Positions 16,955 to 26,420 are shown, numbered from the stretch's first letter. The stretch: DNA of 64,000 nt from Roseinatronobacter domitianus (GCF_023336755.1 NZ_JALZWP010000013.1:1-64000); one strand, 5' to 3'. Translations and numbers: made by a program. Notes: a model not told the origin generated them from the sequence alone.

Positions 16955-17382
16955 CAGTTCCCCCTTTCCTTGCGTTCGATGCGAATGGTCTGGATGGTGT
17001 CCTCGTGCTCGTGTCGTTTCAGGTCTATATGCAGTAACCCATCACTTAGCGCGGCACCTGCCACGTCCACCCCATCCCCCAAGGCAAAGACGCGCTGGAA
17101 CTGCCGCGCCGCAATGCCCCGGTGCAGGAACACGCGGTCTTCTGCCTCGGTATCGGTCTGCTGACCGCGCACTACAAGCTGGCGTCCTTCAAGTGTGATC
17201 GACAGATCATCCTCCCGAAACCCGGCCAACGCGAGCGTTATGCGAAAGCTATGATCGCCCGTGACCTCTATGTTGAAAGGCGGGTAGCCCTCCGCTCCGC
17301 TGCGCGCGGTGCGTTCCACCAACCGTTCCAACTGGTCAAACCCCAGCAAAAGCGGGTGCGATGGAAAAGTAAGTTTGCTCAT
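16954..17382 (-). CDS. Small heat shock protein, Hsp20/alpha-crystallin family
   Basis: The product has 142 residues. The alpha-crystallin domain spans about residues 35-125 (FNIEVTGDHSFRITLALAGF, then RQLVVRG, and LHRGIAARQFQRVFAL with the conserved A-x-x-x-F-x-R/L-type ending). The C-terminal IQTIRIERK carries the IxI-like motif used in oligomer assembly. Such proteins hold unfolding clients in an ATP-independent way. It is the first gene of an operon with DUF1150. The ATG at 17382 is chosen for homology; a longer frame to 17475 adds a nonconserved, Cys/Arg-rich stretch. Confidence 0.92.
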   Translation of the reverse strand: MSKLTFPSHPLLLGFDQLERLVERTARSGAEGYPPFNIEVTGDHSFRITLALAGFREDDLSITLEGRQLVVRGQQTDTEAEDRVFLHRGIAARQFQRVFALGDGVDVAGAALSDGLLHIDLKRHEHEDTIQTIRIERKERGN

Positions 17383-17547
17383 CAGCCATGTCCTTGTGCA
17401 AAAGCGACGGTGCTGCGGGCCCCGAACGTGGCGACCCGGTACACAAGATATGGGGCTGGAGGCTTTATTCTGCAAGCGCGGGCATCAAAGGCTTTTGTCA
17501 CATCGGGTTCCGGGCTAGTCTGGCAAAAAACAACGGTAGTCCCGCAT

Positions 17548-17766
17548 ATGAACGCCCCCCATGAACTAAGCCATGAAGAGGTGTTGCGCCTGAAGCTGGA
17601 AGTGCTGCGGCGCAAACACCGCGATCTGGACGATGCGATTGACGCCTTGCAAGCGCAAGGACCGAACACGCAACTGACTGCGCAGCGATTCAAGAAAGAA
17701 AAGCTTGCCCTGAAAGACCAGATATCGCGCATAGAGGACGAGTTGACGCCCGACATTATCGCCTGA
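17548..17766 (+). CDS. DUF465 (YdcH-like) small coiled-coil protein
   Basis: A 72-residue charged helical protein (EEVLRLKLEVLRRKHRDLDDAI ... FKKEKLALKDQISRIED, quoted in parts) matching the DUF465/YdcH family. It should form an alpha-helical hairpin. Function is unknown. It sits 61 bases before purE and is divergent from the heat-shock operon. Confidence 0.88.
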   Translation: MNAPHELSHEEVLRLKLEVLRRKHRDLDDAIDALQAQGPNTQLTAQRFKKEKLALKDQISRIEDELTPDIIA

Positions 17767-17827
17767 AGGAATTGCGCCCGTGCTTGCGCCTTGTATAAGG
17801 CCATAATTCAGCGGGACGGGGGTGTGC

Positions 17828-18310
17828 ATGGCACAGGTCAAGGTCGGGATTATCATGGGCAGCCAGTCTGACTGGCCGACCATGCGCGATGCAGCGAATA
17901 TTCTGGAAGAACTGGGCGTGGCTTATGAAACGCGCATCGTTTCGGCCCATCGCACGCCGGACCGGCTGTGGGAGTATGGGCGCGATGCGGTGGGACGCGG
18001 TTTGCAAGTGATTATCGCGGGCGCCGGTGGCGCGGCGCATCTTCCCGGCATGATGGCCTCTAAAACCCGTGTCCCGGTTATCGGCGTCCCGGTTCAGACG
18101 AAAGCGCTGGCGGGTGTCGACAGCTTGTATTCCATCGTTCAGATGCCGCGCGGTTACCCGGTGGCGACCATGGCCATTGGTGGGGCCGCCAATGCGGGCC
18201 TGATGGCTGCGGGTATTCTGGCGTTGCAGGACTCGGATTTGGCGAAGCGGCTTGACGCGTGGCGCGCGGCCCTTTCAAAGTCCATCCCGCAGGAGCCGCG
18301 TGATGAGTGA
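17828..18310 (+). CDS. purE: N5-carboxyaminoimidazole ribonucleotide mutase
   Basis: PurE converts N5-CAIR to CAIR in de novo purine synthesis. The 160-residue protein has [13 protein letters not shown], the catalytic SAHRTPDR and [12 protein letters not shown], all diagnostic of class I PurE. ATG 17828 is preferred over GTG 17822. It overlaps purK by 8 bases, and the two enzymes act in sequence. Confidence 0.97.
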   Translation: MAQVKVGIIMGSQSDWPTMRDAANILEELGVAYETRIVSAHRTPDRLWEYGRDAVGRGLQVIIAGAGGAAHLPGMMASKTRVPVIGVPVQTKALAGVDSLYSIVQMPRGYPVATMAIGGAANAGLMAAGILALQDSDLAKRLDAWRAALSKSIPQEPRDE

Positions 18311-19376
18311 TGCCCTGCCGCAAGGTGCGACAATCGGTATTCTGGGCGGTGGGCAACTGGGGCGCATGTTGTCCGTAGCGGCTGCCCGGTTGGGGTATCG
18401 CTGCCACGTTTACGACCCCGGCACGAACCCGCCTGCGGGTGATGTCTGCGCGCAAGTCACGAGTGCCCCTTGGGAAGATGAGGCCGCGCTGCGGGCCTTC
18501 GCAGCCTCCGTCGATGTGATTACGTTCGAATTCGAGAATGTGCCGACCGCCACGCTGGACCTGTTGGAAGCCGCGCGCCCCATCCGCCCGGACCGCCGCG
18601 CGCTGGCGGTGTCGCAAGACCGGCTGACAGAGAAACAATTCCTGCGTGATCTGGGCCTGACGACTGCGCCCTTCGCGCCTGTGTCGGACGCCGATACGCT
18701 CGAGCAAGCAGTGGCGCAGATCGGCACCCCAGCGATCCTGAAAACCCGCCGCATGGGCTATGACGGCAAGGGACAGGCGCGCATCATGGCTGCCGAGGAT
18801 GCGCCTGCCGCCTTGGCCGCGATGGCCGGGGCGGACGCAATTCTTGAGGGATTTGTCAATTTTAGCCTTGAAGTGTCCGTTATCGCCGCGCGAGGGCTGG
18901 ATGGCCGGGTTGCGGCCTATGATCCGGGCGAAAACCTGCACGAAGACGGCATCTTGCGTCAGACTACCGTGCCCGCGCGCTTGACCGGATCGCAGCGTGC
19001 TGATGCGGTTCTGCTCGCTGGCCGCATTCTGAACGCGCTTGAATATGTCGGTGTGCTGGGGGTGGAATTGTTCGTGACCCCGCAGGGGCTTGTCGTGAAC
19101 GAGATCGCCCCGCGCGTGCATAATTCTGGCCATTGGACGCAGAATGGATGCGTGGTTGACCAGTTCGAACAGCATATCCGCGCGATCACCGGCCTGCCCT
19201 TGGGGGACGGGGGGCGCCATGCCGATGTGATTATGGAAAACCTGATCGGAAATGACATGGACCGTGTGCCGGAATTGCTGGGCGCGCGCGACGTGGCGCT
19301 GCACCTGTATGGCAAGCCCGAACGCCGCGAGGGGCGCAAGATGGGGCATGTCAACCGAATCGTGGCGCAAGGGTAG
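18303..19376 (+). CDS. purK: N5-carboxyaminoimidazole ribonucleotide synthase
   Basis: PurK makes N5-CAIR from AIR, ATP and bicarbonate. The 357-residue ATP-grasp protein shows [11 protein letters not shown] at the N terminus, the [10 protein letters not shown] segment, [10 protein letters not shown] in the ATP-grasp fold and [14 protein letters not shown] at the active site. Start ATG 18303 lies inside the 3' end of purE. The next gene (parA-like) is convergent. Confidence 0.97.
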   Translation: MSDALPQGATIGILGGGQLGRMLSVAAARLGYRCHVYDPGTNPPAGDVCAQVTSAPWEDEAALRAFAASVDVITFEFENVPTATLDLLEAARPIRPDRRALAVSQDRLTEKQFLRDLGLTTAPFAPVSDADTLEQAVAQIGTPAILKTRRMGYDGKGQARIMAAEDAPAALAAMAGADAILEGFVNFSLEVSVIAARGLDGRVAAYDPGENLHEDGILRQTTVPARLTGSQRADAVLLAGRILNALEYVGVLGVELFVTPQGLVVNEIAPRVHNSGHWTQNGCVVDQFEQHIRAITGLPLGDGGRHADVIMENLIGNDMDRVPELLGARDVALHLYGKPERREGRKMGHVNRIVAQG

Positions 19377-19431
19377 GGCATTTTGCGCGTGCCAAGGCGA
19401 TTGCGCTGCCGCGTCACCGGGCGATTGGTGG

Positions 19432-20073
19432 TCAGCTCTCTTCCAACGCGCCCAGCACCTCTGCCAGAAGCGCCTCTAGCTCTGCACGCAACGCGGGATT
19501 CGTAGCCCCCTCAACCCCGCCAAGCCCTTCGCCAAGGCTTGCGGCATAGGCCACGCGATTGGCGATTTGGGTTTCGGCCAGATCGGCTGCCAGCCCCTGT
19601 GCGGCCTTGGAAATTTCGGCCCCCAGCTTGGTGCCCGCCCTTGCGCGGTTCAGCACCAGCAGCACCTCGCGCCCTTCGCGGCGCGCAAGGTCCAAGACCC
19701 CATCGGTCGCCCAAAGGTCGACATGGCTGGACGCGATGGGCACCAGAACCAGATCGGCCACCCGCAAGGCCGGGCGCAGATCGCTGTCAGCCTTGGGCGG
19801 CGTGTCGATGACTACAAAATCGGCCATGTCGCGCAGCTTGCCAACCTCGTAACCCACGCCCCATGCGGAAGACGTGGAAAACTCCATCCCCTCGGCGCGT
19901 CCCGCCTCAAACCGGGTCATGAACCACCGGCCCAGCGAGCCTTGCGGGTCCGTGTCCAGAAACGCAACCGAATGTCCCGCGCGTGCCAGCATCACGCCCA
20001 GATTGACCGCAAGCGTGGTCTTGCCGGACCCGCCCTTTTGCTGTGCGATGGTGATAACCTTGCCTTTGGCCAT
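19432..20073 (-). CDS. ParA/MinD-family ATPase, orphan
   Basis: The product has 213 residues. The deviant Walker A motif QQKGGSGKTTLAVNLG with its signature Lys, the Walker A' FLDTDPQGSLGRW and the switch DFVVIDTPP are complete. No parB or centromere-like repeat is adjacent, so this is not the chromosomal ParAB system; such single ParA genes often position other cargo or are of unknown role. ATG 20073 has AGGGG 7 bases upstream. Convergent with purK, same strand as the Lrp gene 61 bases upstream. Confidence 0.88.
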   Translation of the reverse strand: MAKGKVITIAQQKGGSGKTTLAVNLGVMLARAGHSVAFLDTDPQGSLGRWFMTRFEAGRAEGMEFSTSSAWGVGYEVGKLRDMADFVVIDTPPKADSDLRPALRVADLVLVPIASSHVDLWATDGVLDLARREGREVLLVLNRARAGTKLGAEISKAAQGLAADLAETQIANRVAYAASLGEGLGGVEGATNPALRAELEALLAEVLGALEES

Positions 20074-20134
20074 GTCACGCCCCTTTTGCTGCGGCGCAGC
20101 ATAGCGGATATGTGACAGCTTTGCACGCGCAAAT

Positions 20135-20587
20135 TCAGGCGCGCTCATCCTTGGGCGACCCCATAACCACCATCGTCGTCAGCGTGTTCAGATAGGGAAA
20201 CGCGCCCAGATATTCGGTGTGGAAATGCTTGTAGGCGGGCAGGTCACGGGCTTCGACCCTTAGCAAATATTCAACCGTTCCGGTAATGTTGTGACACTCG
20301 CGCACTTGCGGCGCAGCGCGCATCAGGCGTTCGAATTCCGCCTGCGCGGCTTTTGTGTGCTGCGACAGTCCGACGGTCACATAGGCGACAAACCCTGTGC
20401 CGGTTTTCGTGGGGTCCACCACCGCACGGTAGCCGGTGATAATGCCGCGCCGTTCCATATCCTGCACCCGGCGCAGGCAGGCCGAGGGCGACAGACCCAC
20501 CCGGTCGGCCAGTTCCAGATTCGGGATGCGCCCCTCGCGCTGCAAGATTCGCAATATATGTTGGGATTTACTATCTATATCGGTCAT
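20135..20587 (-). CDS. Lrp/AsnC family transcriptional regulator
   Basis: The product has 150 residues: an N-terminal winged helix-turn-helix (DSKSQHILRILQREGRI...LADRVGLSPSACLRRVQDME) and a C-terminal RAM/AsnC effector domain (about 70-145) with ECHNITGTVEYLLRVEA. Divergent from a LysE-type exporter with 86 bases between the starts. Lrp-type regulators often control a divergent amino-acid exporter, so that is the likely target. Confidence 0.93.
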   Translation of the reverse strand: MTDIDSKSQHILRILQREGRIPNLELADRVGLSPSACLRRVQDMERRGIITGYRAVVDPTKTGTGFVAYVTVGLSQHTKAAQAEFERLMRAAPQVRECHNITGTVEYLLRVEARDLPAYKHFHTEYLGAFPYLNTLTTMVVMGSPKDERA

Positions 20588-20673
20588 CGATTGTGAAAAT
20601 ACGTCAAAACGCAGGAATATTGCAAGCACGCCGCGGCGAAGTCACGTTAAGTTGCGCGAAAAGGGACCACTCC

Positions 20674-21270
20674 ATGACCATCGAGATTTTCGCCGCCCTC
20701 GTCACCTTTGCGTTCGTTACCTCTGTCACGCCGGGGCCGAACAACGTGATGCTGCTGGCTTCGGGCGTAAATTTCGGGTTTCGTCGCACGGTTCCGCATA
20801 TGGCCGGCGTGGCTTTGGGCCATGCGCTGATGGTCTTTCTTGTGGGCATCGGGCTGATGGGCGCGTTCATCGGGTATCCGCCGCTTCAGCTTGCGCTCAA
20901 AATCCTGTCCACAGTTTATATGCTGTGGCTGGCGTGGAAGATCGCCACCGCCGTGCCGCCCTCTGGCACAAAGGTAGAGGGGCGACCCTTCACGTTTTTG
21001 CAAGCCGCCGCCTTCCAGTGGGTTAACCCGAAAGCCTGGATCATGTCGCTGGCTGCCGTGGCCATTTATGCGCCAGACCAACAGTTCGGGGCGGTGGCTT
21101 GGGTCGCGCTGGGGTTCCTGAGCGTCGGCTGGCTGACGACAGTGATCTGGACGGCGCTGGGGGTAAGCGTGCGCCGATTGCTCAGCCGTCCAAGCTGGTT
21201 GCGCGCGTTTAACTACACCATGGCGGCGCTGCTCTTGGCCTCGCTTTACCCCGTAGTGTTTCAGGGCTGA
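20674..21270 (+). CDS. LysE/RhtB family amino acid exporter
   Basis: The product has 198 residues and about six hydrophobic segments. The N-terminal TSVTPGPNNVMLLASGVNFG is the family signature; QAAAFQWVNPKAWIM in the middle is typical of RhtB-type members. It should export an amino acid or related metabolite across the inner membrane. AAGGGA lies upstream of ATG 20674. The divergent Lrp gene is its probable regulator. Confidence 0.92.
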   Translation: MTIEIFAALVTFAFVTSVTPGPNNVMLLASGVNFGFRRTVPHMAGVALGHALMVFLVGIGLMGAFIGYPPLQLALKILSTVYMLWLAWKIATAVPPSGTKVEGRPFTFLQAAAFQWVNPKAWIMSLAAVAIYAPDQQFGAVAWVALGFLSVGWLTTVIWTALGVSVRRLLSRPSWLRAFNYTMAALLLASLYPVVFQG

Positions 21271-21360
21271 AAGGCTTGCGTGGCAAGGGGTGCGCGGCTA
21301 GTCTTGTCCCCGGACCCGTCAGGGCCCCACGAAAAACACACATATCCTTGGGAGGATACT

Positions 21361-22320
21361 ATGACATTCAAAGCAACGGCCCTCGTGGCCGCAGCAGCGT
21401 TTATGGCGGCCCCGGTCGCGGCGCAGGAACTGTCGATCGCTACCGGCGGCACTGGCGGGGTGTATTTCCCCTATGGCGGCGGCTTGGCAGAGGTGATCTC
21501 GAATCACGTTGACGGTGCATCGGCCAGCGCGGAAGTGACGGGTGCTTCGGTTGAAAACGTAGCGCTGATCGCGCGCGGCGACAGCGACATCGCAATTGCT
21601 TTGGCGGACACGGTTTATGGCGCCTTCACCGGCACCGGCGCGTTCGAGGGCCGTCAGGTCGGCGAGCTGCGCGCTTTGGCCTCGATCTATCCGAACGCGG
21701 TGCAGATCGTCACGCTGGCGGGTAGCGGCATTTCCAGCCTTGATGACCTGCGCGGCAAGCGCGTGTCAGTGGGCGCGCCAGGGTCCGGCACTGAAGTCAG
21801 CGCGCAAACGCTGCTGGCTGCCAATGGCATCACATATGATGATTTCGAAGAACAGCGCCTGAACTTCAACGAAACCGCAGATGCGCTGCGCGACGGCGAT
21901 ATCGACGCGGGTTTCTGGAGCGTGGGGCCGCCCACCAGTTCGATCCTGAACCTTGCGACCACGCGTGAAATTTCGATGATCGGGATGACCGAAGCAGAGG
22001 TTGCCGCCGCAATTGCGGCAGAGCCGACCTTCGCCCCCTACACCCTGCGCGCGGGCCTGTATGAAGGCATGGCCGAAGGCGTGACGACCATATCGACGCC
22101 AAACGTGCTGATCGTGCATGCCGATATGGACGAGGATCTGGCCTATAACATCACCAAAGCGATGTATGAAAACGTGGCCGACCTGATCGCCATTCACCCG
22201 GCGGCCAATGACACGACGCTGGAATTCTCTGTCGCGGCCACGCCCATCCCCTTCCACCCCGGCGCGTTGCGCTACCTGGAAGAAGTGGGTGCGGGTGTTC
22301 AGGACCGTCAGCGTCCGTGA
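21361..22320 (+). CDS. TAXI-type TRAP transporter solute-binding protein
   Basis: The product has 319 residues with a Sec signal peptide (ATALVAAAAFMAAPVAAQ). The mature protein begins ELSIATGGTGGVYFPYGGGLAE, the TAXI family hallmark, and has ISSLDDLRGKRVSVGAPGSGT and GFWSVGPPTSSILNL. It binds a substrate in the periplasm and hands it to the permease encoded two genes downstream. Some TAXI proteins bind glutamate or other carboxylates; no substrate can be assigned here. GGAGG lies upstream of the start. Confidence 0.93.
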   Translation: MTFKATALVAAAAFMAAPVAAQELSIATGGTGGVYFPYGGGLAEVISNHVDGASASAEVTGASVENVALIARGDSDIAIALADTVYGAFTGTGAFEGRQVGELRALASIYPNAVQIVTLAGSGISSLDDLRGKRVSVGAPGSGTEVSAQTLLAANGITYDDFEEQRLNFNETADALRDGDIDAGFWSVGPPTSSILNLATTREISMIGMTEAEVAAAIAAEPTFAPYTLRAGLYEGMAEGVTTISTPNVLIVHADMDEDLAYNITKAMYENVADLIAIHPAANDTTLEFSVAATPIPFHPGALRYLEEVGAGVQDRQRP

Positions 22321-22784
22321 CGAATTGGGGTATGGGGCGGCCTGCTTTGGCCGCCCTTTTCCTTGGCCTGGCTGCGCCTGCGCAAGCCGCAGACCTTTTG
22401 CAGGTTGTCACGAAAGACGGCGGCCCTTTGGTGGCCATGCCCTTTGACGGTGGCGAAATTTGCCTGACATGGGCGCATTCTGTCACTGGCGGGGCCGTTG
22501 CCGATTGCTTTGCCGCGCAAGACGAACGGTTGATCTTGGTCCGCAGCTACCTGCATGATTACGCGGCGGGGCTTGGAGAGGTCGCAGGCCGTGGTCGCGT
22601 TGTTCCCGCCGAGCGCGGTGGCTATTGGATTGTCGGGATAGATGAAATGCTCCCCGTAAACGGGTTGCCGCTGCGCGTTGGCCCTGCGCGCGTTGGGCAT
22701 AAGCTGACCGGCACGGCGGGGGTGGTCGACCTGTCGGCTCTTGCTGCGAATAGTCTTGTCACCTTGCGGGTTCGTCCCGAATAA
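22317..22784 (+). CDS. DUF1850 protein of the TRAP locus
   Basis: The product has 155 residues, starts at GTG overlapping the TAXI stop, and has a signal peptide (ALAALFLGLAAPAQA). The DUF1850 core includes GGEICLTWAHSVTGGAVADCF, with the W-x-HSV motif. DUF1850 genes are nearly always found beside TAXI-TRAP transporters, so an accessory role in the periplasm is likely, but its mechanism is unknown. Confidence 0.85.
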   Translation: MTNWGMGRPALAALFLGLAAPAQAADLLQVVTKDGGPLVAMPFDGGEICLTWAHSVTGGAVADCFAAQDERLILVRSYLHDYAAGLGEVAGRGRVVPAERGGYWIVGIDEMLPVNGLPLRVGPARVGHKLTGTAGVVDLSALAANSLVTLRVRPE

Positions 22785-22803
22785 CCGAAGCGGAACCGTT
22801 CAG

Positions 22804-24834
22804 ATGTCGCAAACAAACCCGCATGACGTGATCCCCGAAACCATGCGTTCGGCAGACGCAATTCAGCCGCGCTTTGTGCTTTGGGCGATCACGCTGACCG
22901 GGATTGCGCTGTCACTGTTCCAGCTTTACACGGCGGGCATTCAGCCGCTGGGCCTGTTCTACCAACGCCCGGCGCATCTGGCCTTTATCTTGTTTCTGGC
23001 ATTTCTGCTGTTTCCGCTGACCGGGCAGAACCGCCGCCGCACATGGTGGGCCTGGATCATCGATGGCGCGTTTCTGGCCGCGTCATTCCTCAGCGGGTTC
23101 TACATCATCTGGTTTCTGGACGACATTATCGCCCGTGCGGGTTGGTGGTCGCAAGCCGACATCGTGGTGGGTATTATCTGCATTATCGCGGTGCTGGAAG
23201 CCAGCCGCCGCGCGGTGGGTTTAGGTCTGACGATTATCGGCCTGATCGCCATTCTATATGCGTTGGCGGGCGCGCGTGGCGCCTTGCCAGGCTTGGGTGA
23301 GTGGATGCCGGGGCTTATGTCGCACCGCGGTGCGAGCGTGGACCGGTTGGTCGGGCAGCTATACCTGGGGCAAGAAGGTATCTTCGGCCTGCCGTTGGGC
23401 GTGGCCGCAACCTACGTCTTTATGTTTGTCCTGTTCGGCGCGTTTCTGGAGAAAACCGGCGCCGGAAAGTTCTTTATCGACCTTGCCTTTGCCGCGACGG
23501 GGCGCAAGCCGGGCGGACCGGCCAAGGCATCGGTTATCGCCAGTGCCGGGATGGGCTCCATTTCCGGGTCGGCGATTGCGAATGTCGTAACCACGGGCGC
23601 GTTTACCATCCCGCTGATGAAAAAACTGGGCTACCGCCCCGCCCAAGCCGGCGGGGTAGAGGCCGCAGCATCCACTGGCGGTCAGATCACGCCGCCCTTG
23701 ATGGGGGCAGGCGCGTTCCTGATTTCCGAATACACCCGAATTCCCTATATCGAAATCGTCCTCGTTTCTATCTTCCCGGCCATCCTTTACCTGGGCACCG
23801 TCTACCTTTTCGTGCATATCGTGGCGATGAAACAGGGCATGAAGGGCCTGCCCGCGTCAGAATTGCCTGTCGTGCGGCAGGTGCTTGCGGCGGGCTGGCA
23901 ATTTATCGTCCCGCTGGTGGTTCTGATCTTTCTGCTGGTGAACAACATTTCGCCCATGCGGGTTGGGTTCTGGGCCATTCTGTCGGTGTTGGCCATGGCG
24001 GGCTTGCGCGGGATCTGGGCGCTTTACGCATCCGGCCCGGTGACAGGCGCTCGGGTGAAAGCGTCGGTTCTGCGCGGGGTTGACGTGGTCTTTGGCTCGC
24101 TGGAATTGGGCGCGCGCAACGCCGTTGCGGTGTCGATTGCTTGCGCGGTTGCGGGTATTATCGTGGGCGTTGTGGGCCTGACCGGGCTGGGGCTGAAATT
24201 CAGCTCCATGATGGTATCGCTGTCGGGCGGCAACATTGTGATTGCACTCATCCTGGTGCTGATCGCATCGCTTATCCTTGGCCTCGGGCTGCCGGTCACA
24301 GCCAGTTACATCGTGCTGATCGTGCTGGTTGGCCCGGCGCTGCATAATGAATTCGGCATCCCGCTCTTGATCGCGCATCTGGTGGTGTTCTGGTATTCGC
24401 AGGACAGCAACGTCACGCCCCCCGTCGCGCTTGCGGGTTTTGCGGGGGCGGCGATTGCGGGCGCGAAACCCATGGAAACCAGTATGCAGGCGTGGAAATT
24501 CGCCAAGGGGCTGTATTTGATCCCGGCCTTCATGGTGTTCAACCCGGAACTGATCTACGGCGGGCCGCTGCCCTATGTGATCTGGACGGGGTTCACCGCC
24601 GCGCTTGGGTTGGTGGCTTTCGCCAGCGCGATCGAGGGCTATTTGTTCGGCCCTATGAAAGCGGCGCTGCGTGTGGTGATGCTGCCTGCCATCGTCGCGC
24701 TGTTCTGGCCCAGTTTCACGGCGGAACTGGTTGGCGCCGCAATCATCCTTGTCGCGCTGACGCTCAACTGGCTGGGGGCACGTCAGACTCGGACAGCTCT
24801 TGCACCAGAAAACGCTCGAACGCATCCAGATTGA
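22804..24834 (+). CDS. TRAP transporter fused permease (4TM/12TM)
   Basis: The 676-residue protein combines the small DctQ-like part (about residues 20-160) and the large DctM-like part (about 170-650), the form used by TAXI transporters. SVIASAGMGSISGSAIANVVTTG, EAAASTGGQITPPLMGAGAF and ILGLGLPVTASYIVL are in the conserved transport core (quoted in parts). It should perform Na+ or H+ coupled uptake of the TAXI ligand. Its last 71 bases overlap the ArsR gene on the other strand. Confidence 0.94.
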   Translation: MSQTNPHDVIPETMRSADAIQPRFVLWAITLTGIALSLFQLYTAGIQPLGLFYQRPAHLAFILFLAFLLFPLTGQNRRRTWWAWIIDGAFLAASFLSGFYIIWFLDDIIARAGWWSQADIVVGIICIIAVLEASRRAVGLGLTIIGLIAILYALAGARGALPGLGEWMPGLMSHRGASVDRLVGQLYLGQEGIFGLPLGVAATYVFMFVLFGAFLEKTGAGKFFIDLAFAATGRKPGGPAKASVIASAGMGSISGSAIANVVTTGAFTIPLMKKLGYRPAQAGGVEAAASTGGQITPPLMGAGAFLISEYTRIPYIEIVLVSIFPAILYLGTVYLFVHIVAMKQGMKGLPASELPVVRQVLAAGWQFIVPLVVLIFLLVNNISPMRVGFWAILSVLAMAGLRGIWALYASGPVTGARVKASVLRGVDVVFGSLELGARNAVAVSIACAVAGIIVGVVGLTGLGLKFSSMMVSLSGGNIVIALILVLIASLILGLGLPVTASYIVLIVLVGPALHNEFGIPLLIAHLVVFWYSQDSNVTPPVALAGFAGAAIAGAKPMETSMQAWKFAKGLYLIPAFMVFNPELIYGGPLPYVIWTGFTAALGLVAFASAIEGYLFGPMKAALRVVMLPAIVALFWPSFTAELVGAAIILVALTLNWLGARQTRTALAPENARTHPD

Positions 24835-25120
24835 GCGCGTCATATTGCCCGAAAGCCTGCATCCAGACCGACGCTTCGCGCAACGCGTCGGGCTCTAGCT
24901 TGCACCATTTCACCCGACCGTGCTTTTCTTGGCTTATCAACCCGGCTGCGACCAGAATCCCAAGGTGCTTTGACACGGCGGCAAGGGACATCTCGAACGG
25001 TTCGGCAACATCGGTCACGGCCATGTCGTCTTCCAGCAGCATGGCCAGAATGGTCCGCCGCGTTGGATCGGCCAGCGCGGTAAAGACCATGTCGAGCGAG
25101 GGAGCATCTGAGGCACTCAT
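24764..25120 (-). CDS. ArsR family transcriptional regulator
   Basis: The product has 118 residues with a winged helix: ALADPTRRTILAMLLEDDMAV, then AEPFEMSLAAVSKHLGILVAAGLI and RVKWCKLEPDAL. This belongs to the SdpR-like ArsR group that lacks metal-binding cysteines at the classic positions and is often linked to SRPBCC-domain genes, none of which is next door. The 3' end runs 71 bases into the convergent TRAP permease gene. A TCAAC...GTTGA palindrome lies 30 bases upstream of its start and is a likely autoregulatory site. Confidence 0.88.
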   Translation of the reverse strand: MSASDAPSLDMVFTALADPTRRTILAMLLEDDMAVTDVAEPFEMSLAAVSKHLGILVAAGLISQEKHGRVKWCKLEPDALREASVWMQAFGQYDALNLDAFERFLVQELSESDVPPAS

Positions 25121-25150
25121 GGCCCCTTGTCCCGGTTGCGTGCTGAAAGG

Positions 25151-25166
25151 TCAACTGTTTGGTTGA
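25151..25166. promoter_or_regulatory. Probable ArsR operator (TCAACTGTTTGGTTGA)
   Basis: An inverted repeat TCAAC-N6-GTTGA lies 30 bases before the ArsR start. Position, length and the TCAAC/GTTGA arms fit operators of SdpR-like ArsR proteins. It may also influence the divergent atp promoter about 110 bases away, but that is speculative. Confidence 0.5.
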
Positions 25167-25277
25167 ATATGCTGCAAGCGCGAAATCTGGCGATTGCGTA
25201 ACAGCGCGGAATCCGACTTCAAATAAAATAATTTAAAAACAATAGCTTAAACCTATTCGACTGCTGCGTTTGCCAGC

Positions 25278-25306
25278 TTGACTCTGAGCGCCCCTCTGCA
25301 TAGCTT
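25278..25306 (+). promoter_or_regulatory. Probable sigma-70 promoter of the F0 operon
   Basis: TTGACT, a 17-base spacer and TAGCTT lie 28 bases before the atpI start. The -35 element matches the consensus in five of six bases; the -10 element is weaker. Confidence 0.45.
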
Positions 25307-25333
25307 GCGCGCAACTTGCATCCGGGAGAGGGC

Positions 25334-25672
25334 ATGACCGACAGCGACGAGCGCGAGCGCCTCAAGGCACTCGAAACACGCATCTCGCAGGTTCGGGCCA
25401 AGCATGACCAAAAGCCGGCCGCGCAAGACCATCATTCAATGGCCCAAGTCGGGTGGCGAATGGTGATCGAACTTGTTTCCGGTCTCCTTGTCGGGGCTGG
25501 CATCGGATACGGGCTGGATTGGGTGTTCGACACCATGCCGCTCTTTCTGGTGGTATTTACGTTGCTCGGCTTCGCTGCCGGCGTGCAGACCATGATGCGC
25601 TCGGCGCGCGAATTGGCTGTGACGACAGATCAATCGACCCCGCCCGGAGCGGGCGACCAGAAGAAGGACTAG
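25334..25672 (+). CDS. atpI: ATP synthase assembly protein AtpI
   Basis: The product has 112 residues. A charged N-terminal helix is followed by two transmembrane helices (about 38-60 and 66-88) with [22 protein letters not shown] and [17 protein letters not shown], the AtpI/AtpZ pattern. It helps assemble the c-ring in the membrane. First gene of the F0 operon; ATG 25334 has GGGAGAG upstream. Four bases separate it from atpB. Confidence 0.9.
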   Translation: MTDSDERERLKALETRISQVRAKHDQKPAAQDHHSMAQVGWRMVIELVSGLLVGAGIGYGLDWVFDTMPLFLVVFTLLGFAAGVQTMMRSARELAVTTDQSTPPGAGDQKKD

Positions 25673-25676
25673 ACCT

Positions 25677-26420
25677 GTGGCAGAAGAAAGTGGCGGCCTT
25701 GTCATCAAGCCCATGGACCAGTTTCGGGTCGAGTCGCTCTTTGGGGGTGACATCGCCTGGTACACGCCAACAAATGTTACGCTGTGGATGGCGCTGACCG
25801 TTCTGGCCGCGACTGCACTTATGGTGTTTGGCGCCCGTGGGCGTGCGTTGGTTCCCAGCCGCGCGCAATCTGCCGCTGAAATGACCTACGGGTTCGTCTA
25901 CAAGATGGTAGAGGATGTGGCGGGCCATGATGCCGTGCGTTTCTTCCCCTATATCTTCACGCTGTTCCTGTTCGTGTTGTTTGCGAACTTGCTGGGCCTC
26001 ATCCCGTTTGCCTTTACCACCACGTCGCATATCGCAGTCACGGCGGTCTTGGCCTTTACGGTGTTCTTTGTGGTCACGGCGCTTGGGTTCATTTTGCACG
26101 GGACCAAGTTCCTGAAGCTATTCTGGGTTGATAGTGCGCCCTTGGCCCTGCGCCCTGTGCTGGCGCTGATCGAAGTGATCTCTTACTGCGTCCGCCCTGT
26201 CAGTCACTCCATTCGTCTTGCAGGCGCCATGATGGCCGGGCACGCTGTGGCGAAGGTTTTCGCAAGCTTTGCAGCCGCGCTGGGCGCGTTCTTCTTTGTC
26301 CCCATTCTGGCAGTGACCGCGCTCTATGCGTTGGAACTGCTCGTGGCCGTCATTCAGGCCTATGTTTTCACCATTCTGACCTGCGTCTACCTGAAAGATG
26401 CCCTGCATCCTGCGCACTAA
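25677..26420 (+). CDS. atpB: ATP synthase F0 subunit a
   Basis: The product has 247 residues from a GTG start. Subunit a forms the proton half-channels. The essential arginine is Arg180 in [14 protein letters not shown]. The position four residues later, usually Asn in this motif (E. coli Asn214), is Ala184 here. Six hydrophobic segments and the [20 protein letters not shown] segment support the call. Confidence 0.95.
   Translation: MAEESGGLVIKPMDQFRVESLFGGDIAWYTPTNVTLWMALTVLAATALMVFGARGRALVPSRAQSAAEMTYGFVYKMVEDVAGHDAVRFFPYIFTLFLFVLFANLLGLIPFAFTTTSHIAVTAVLAFTVFFVVTALGFILHGTKFLKLFWVDSAPLALRPVLALIEVISYCVRPVSHSIRLAGAMMAGHAVAKVFASFAAALGAFFFVPILAVTALYALELLVAVIQAYVFTILTCVYLKDALHPAH

Noticed and set aside
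19432-20073. Chromosome-partition parAB locus
   Set aside because: No parB, no parS-like palindromes and no gidAB neighbours; the ParA protein is solitary.
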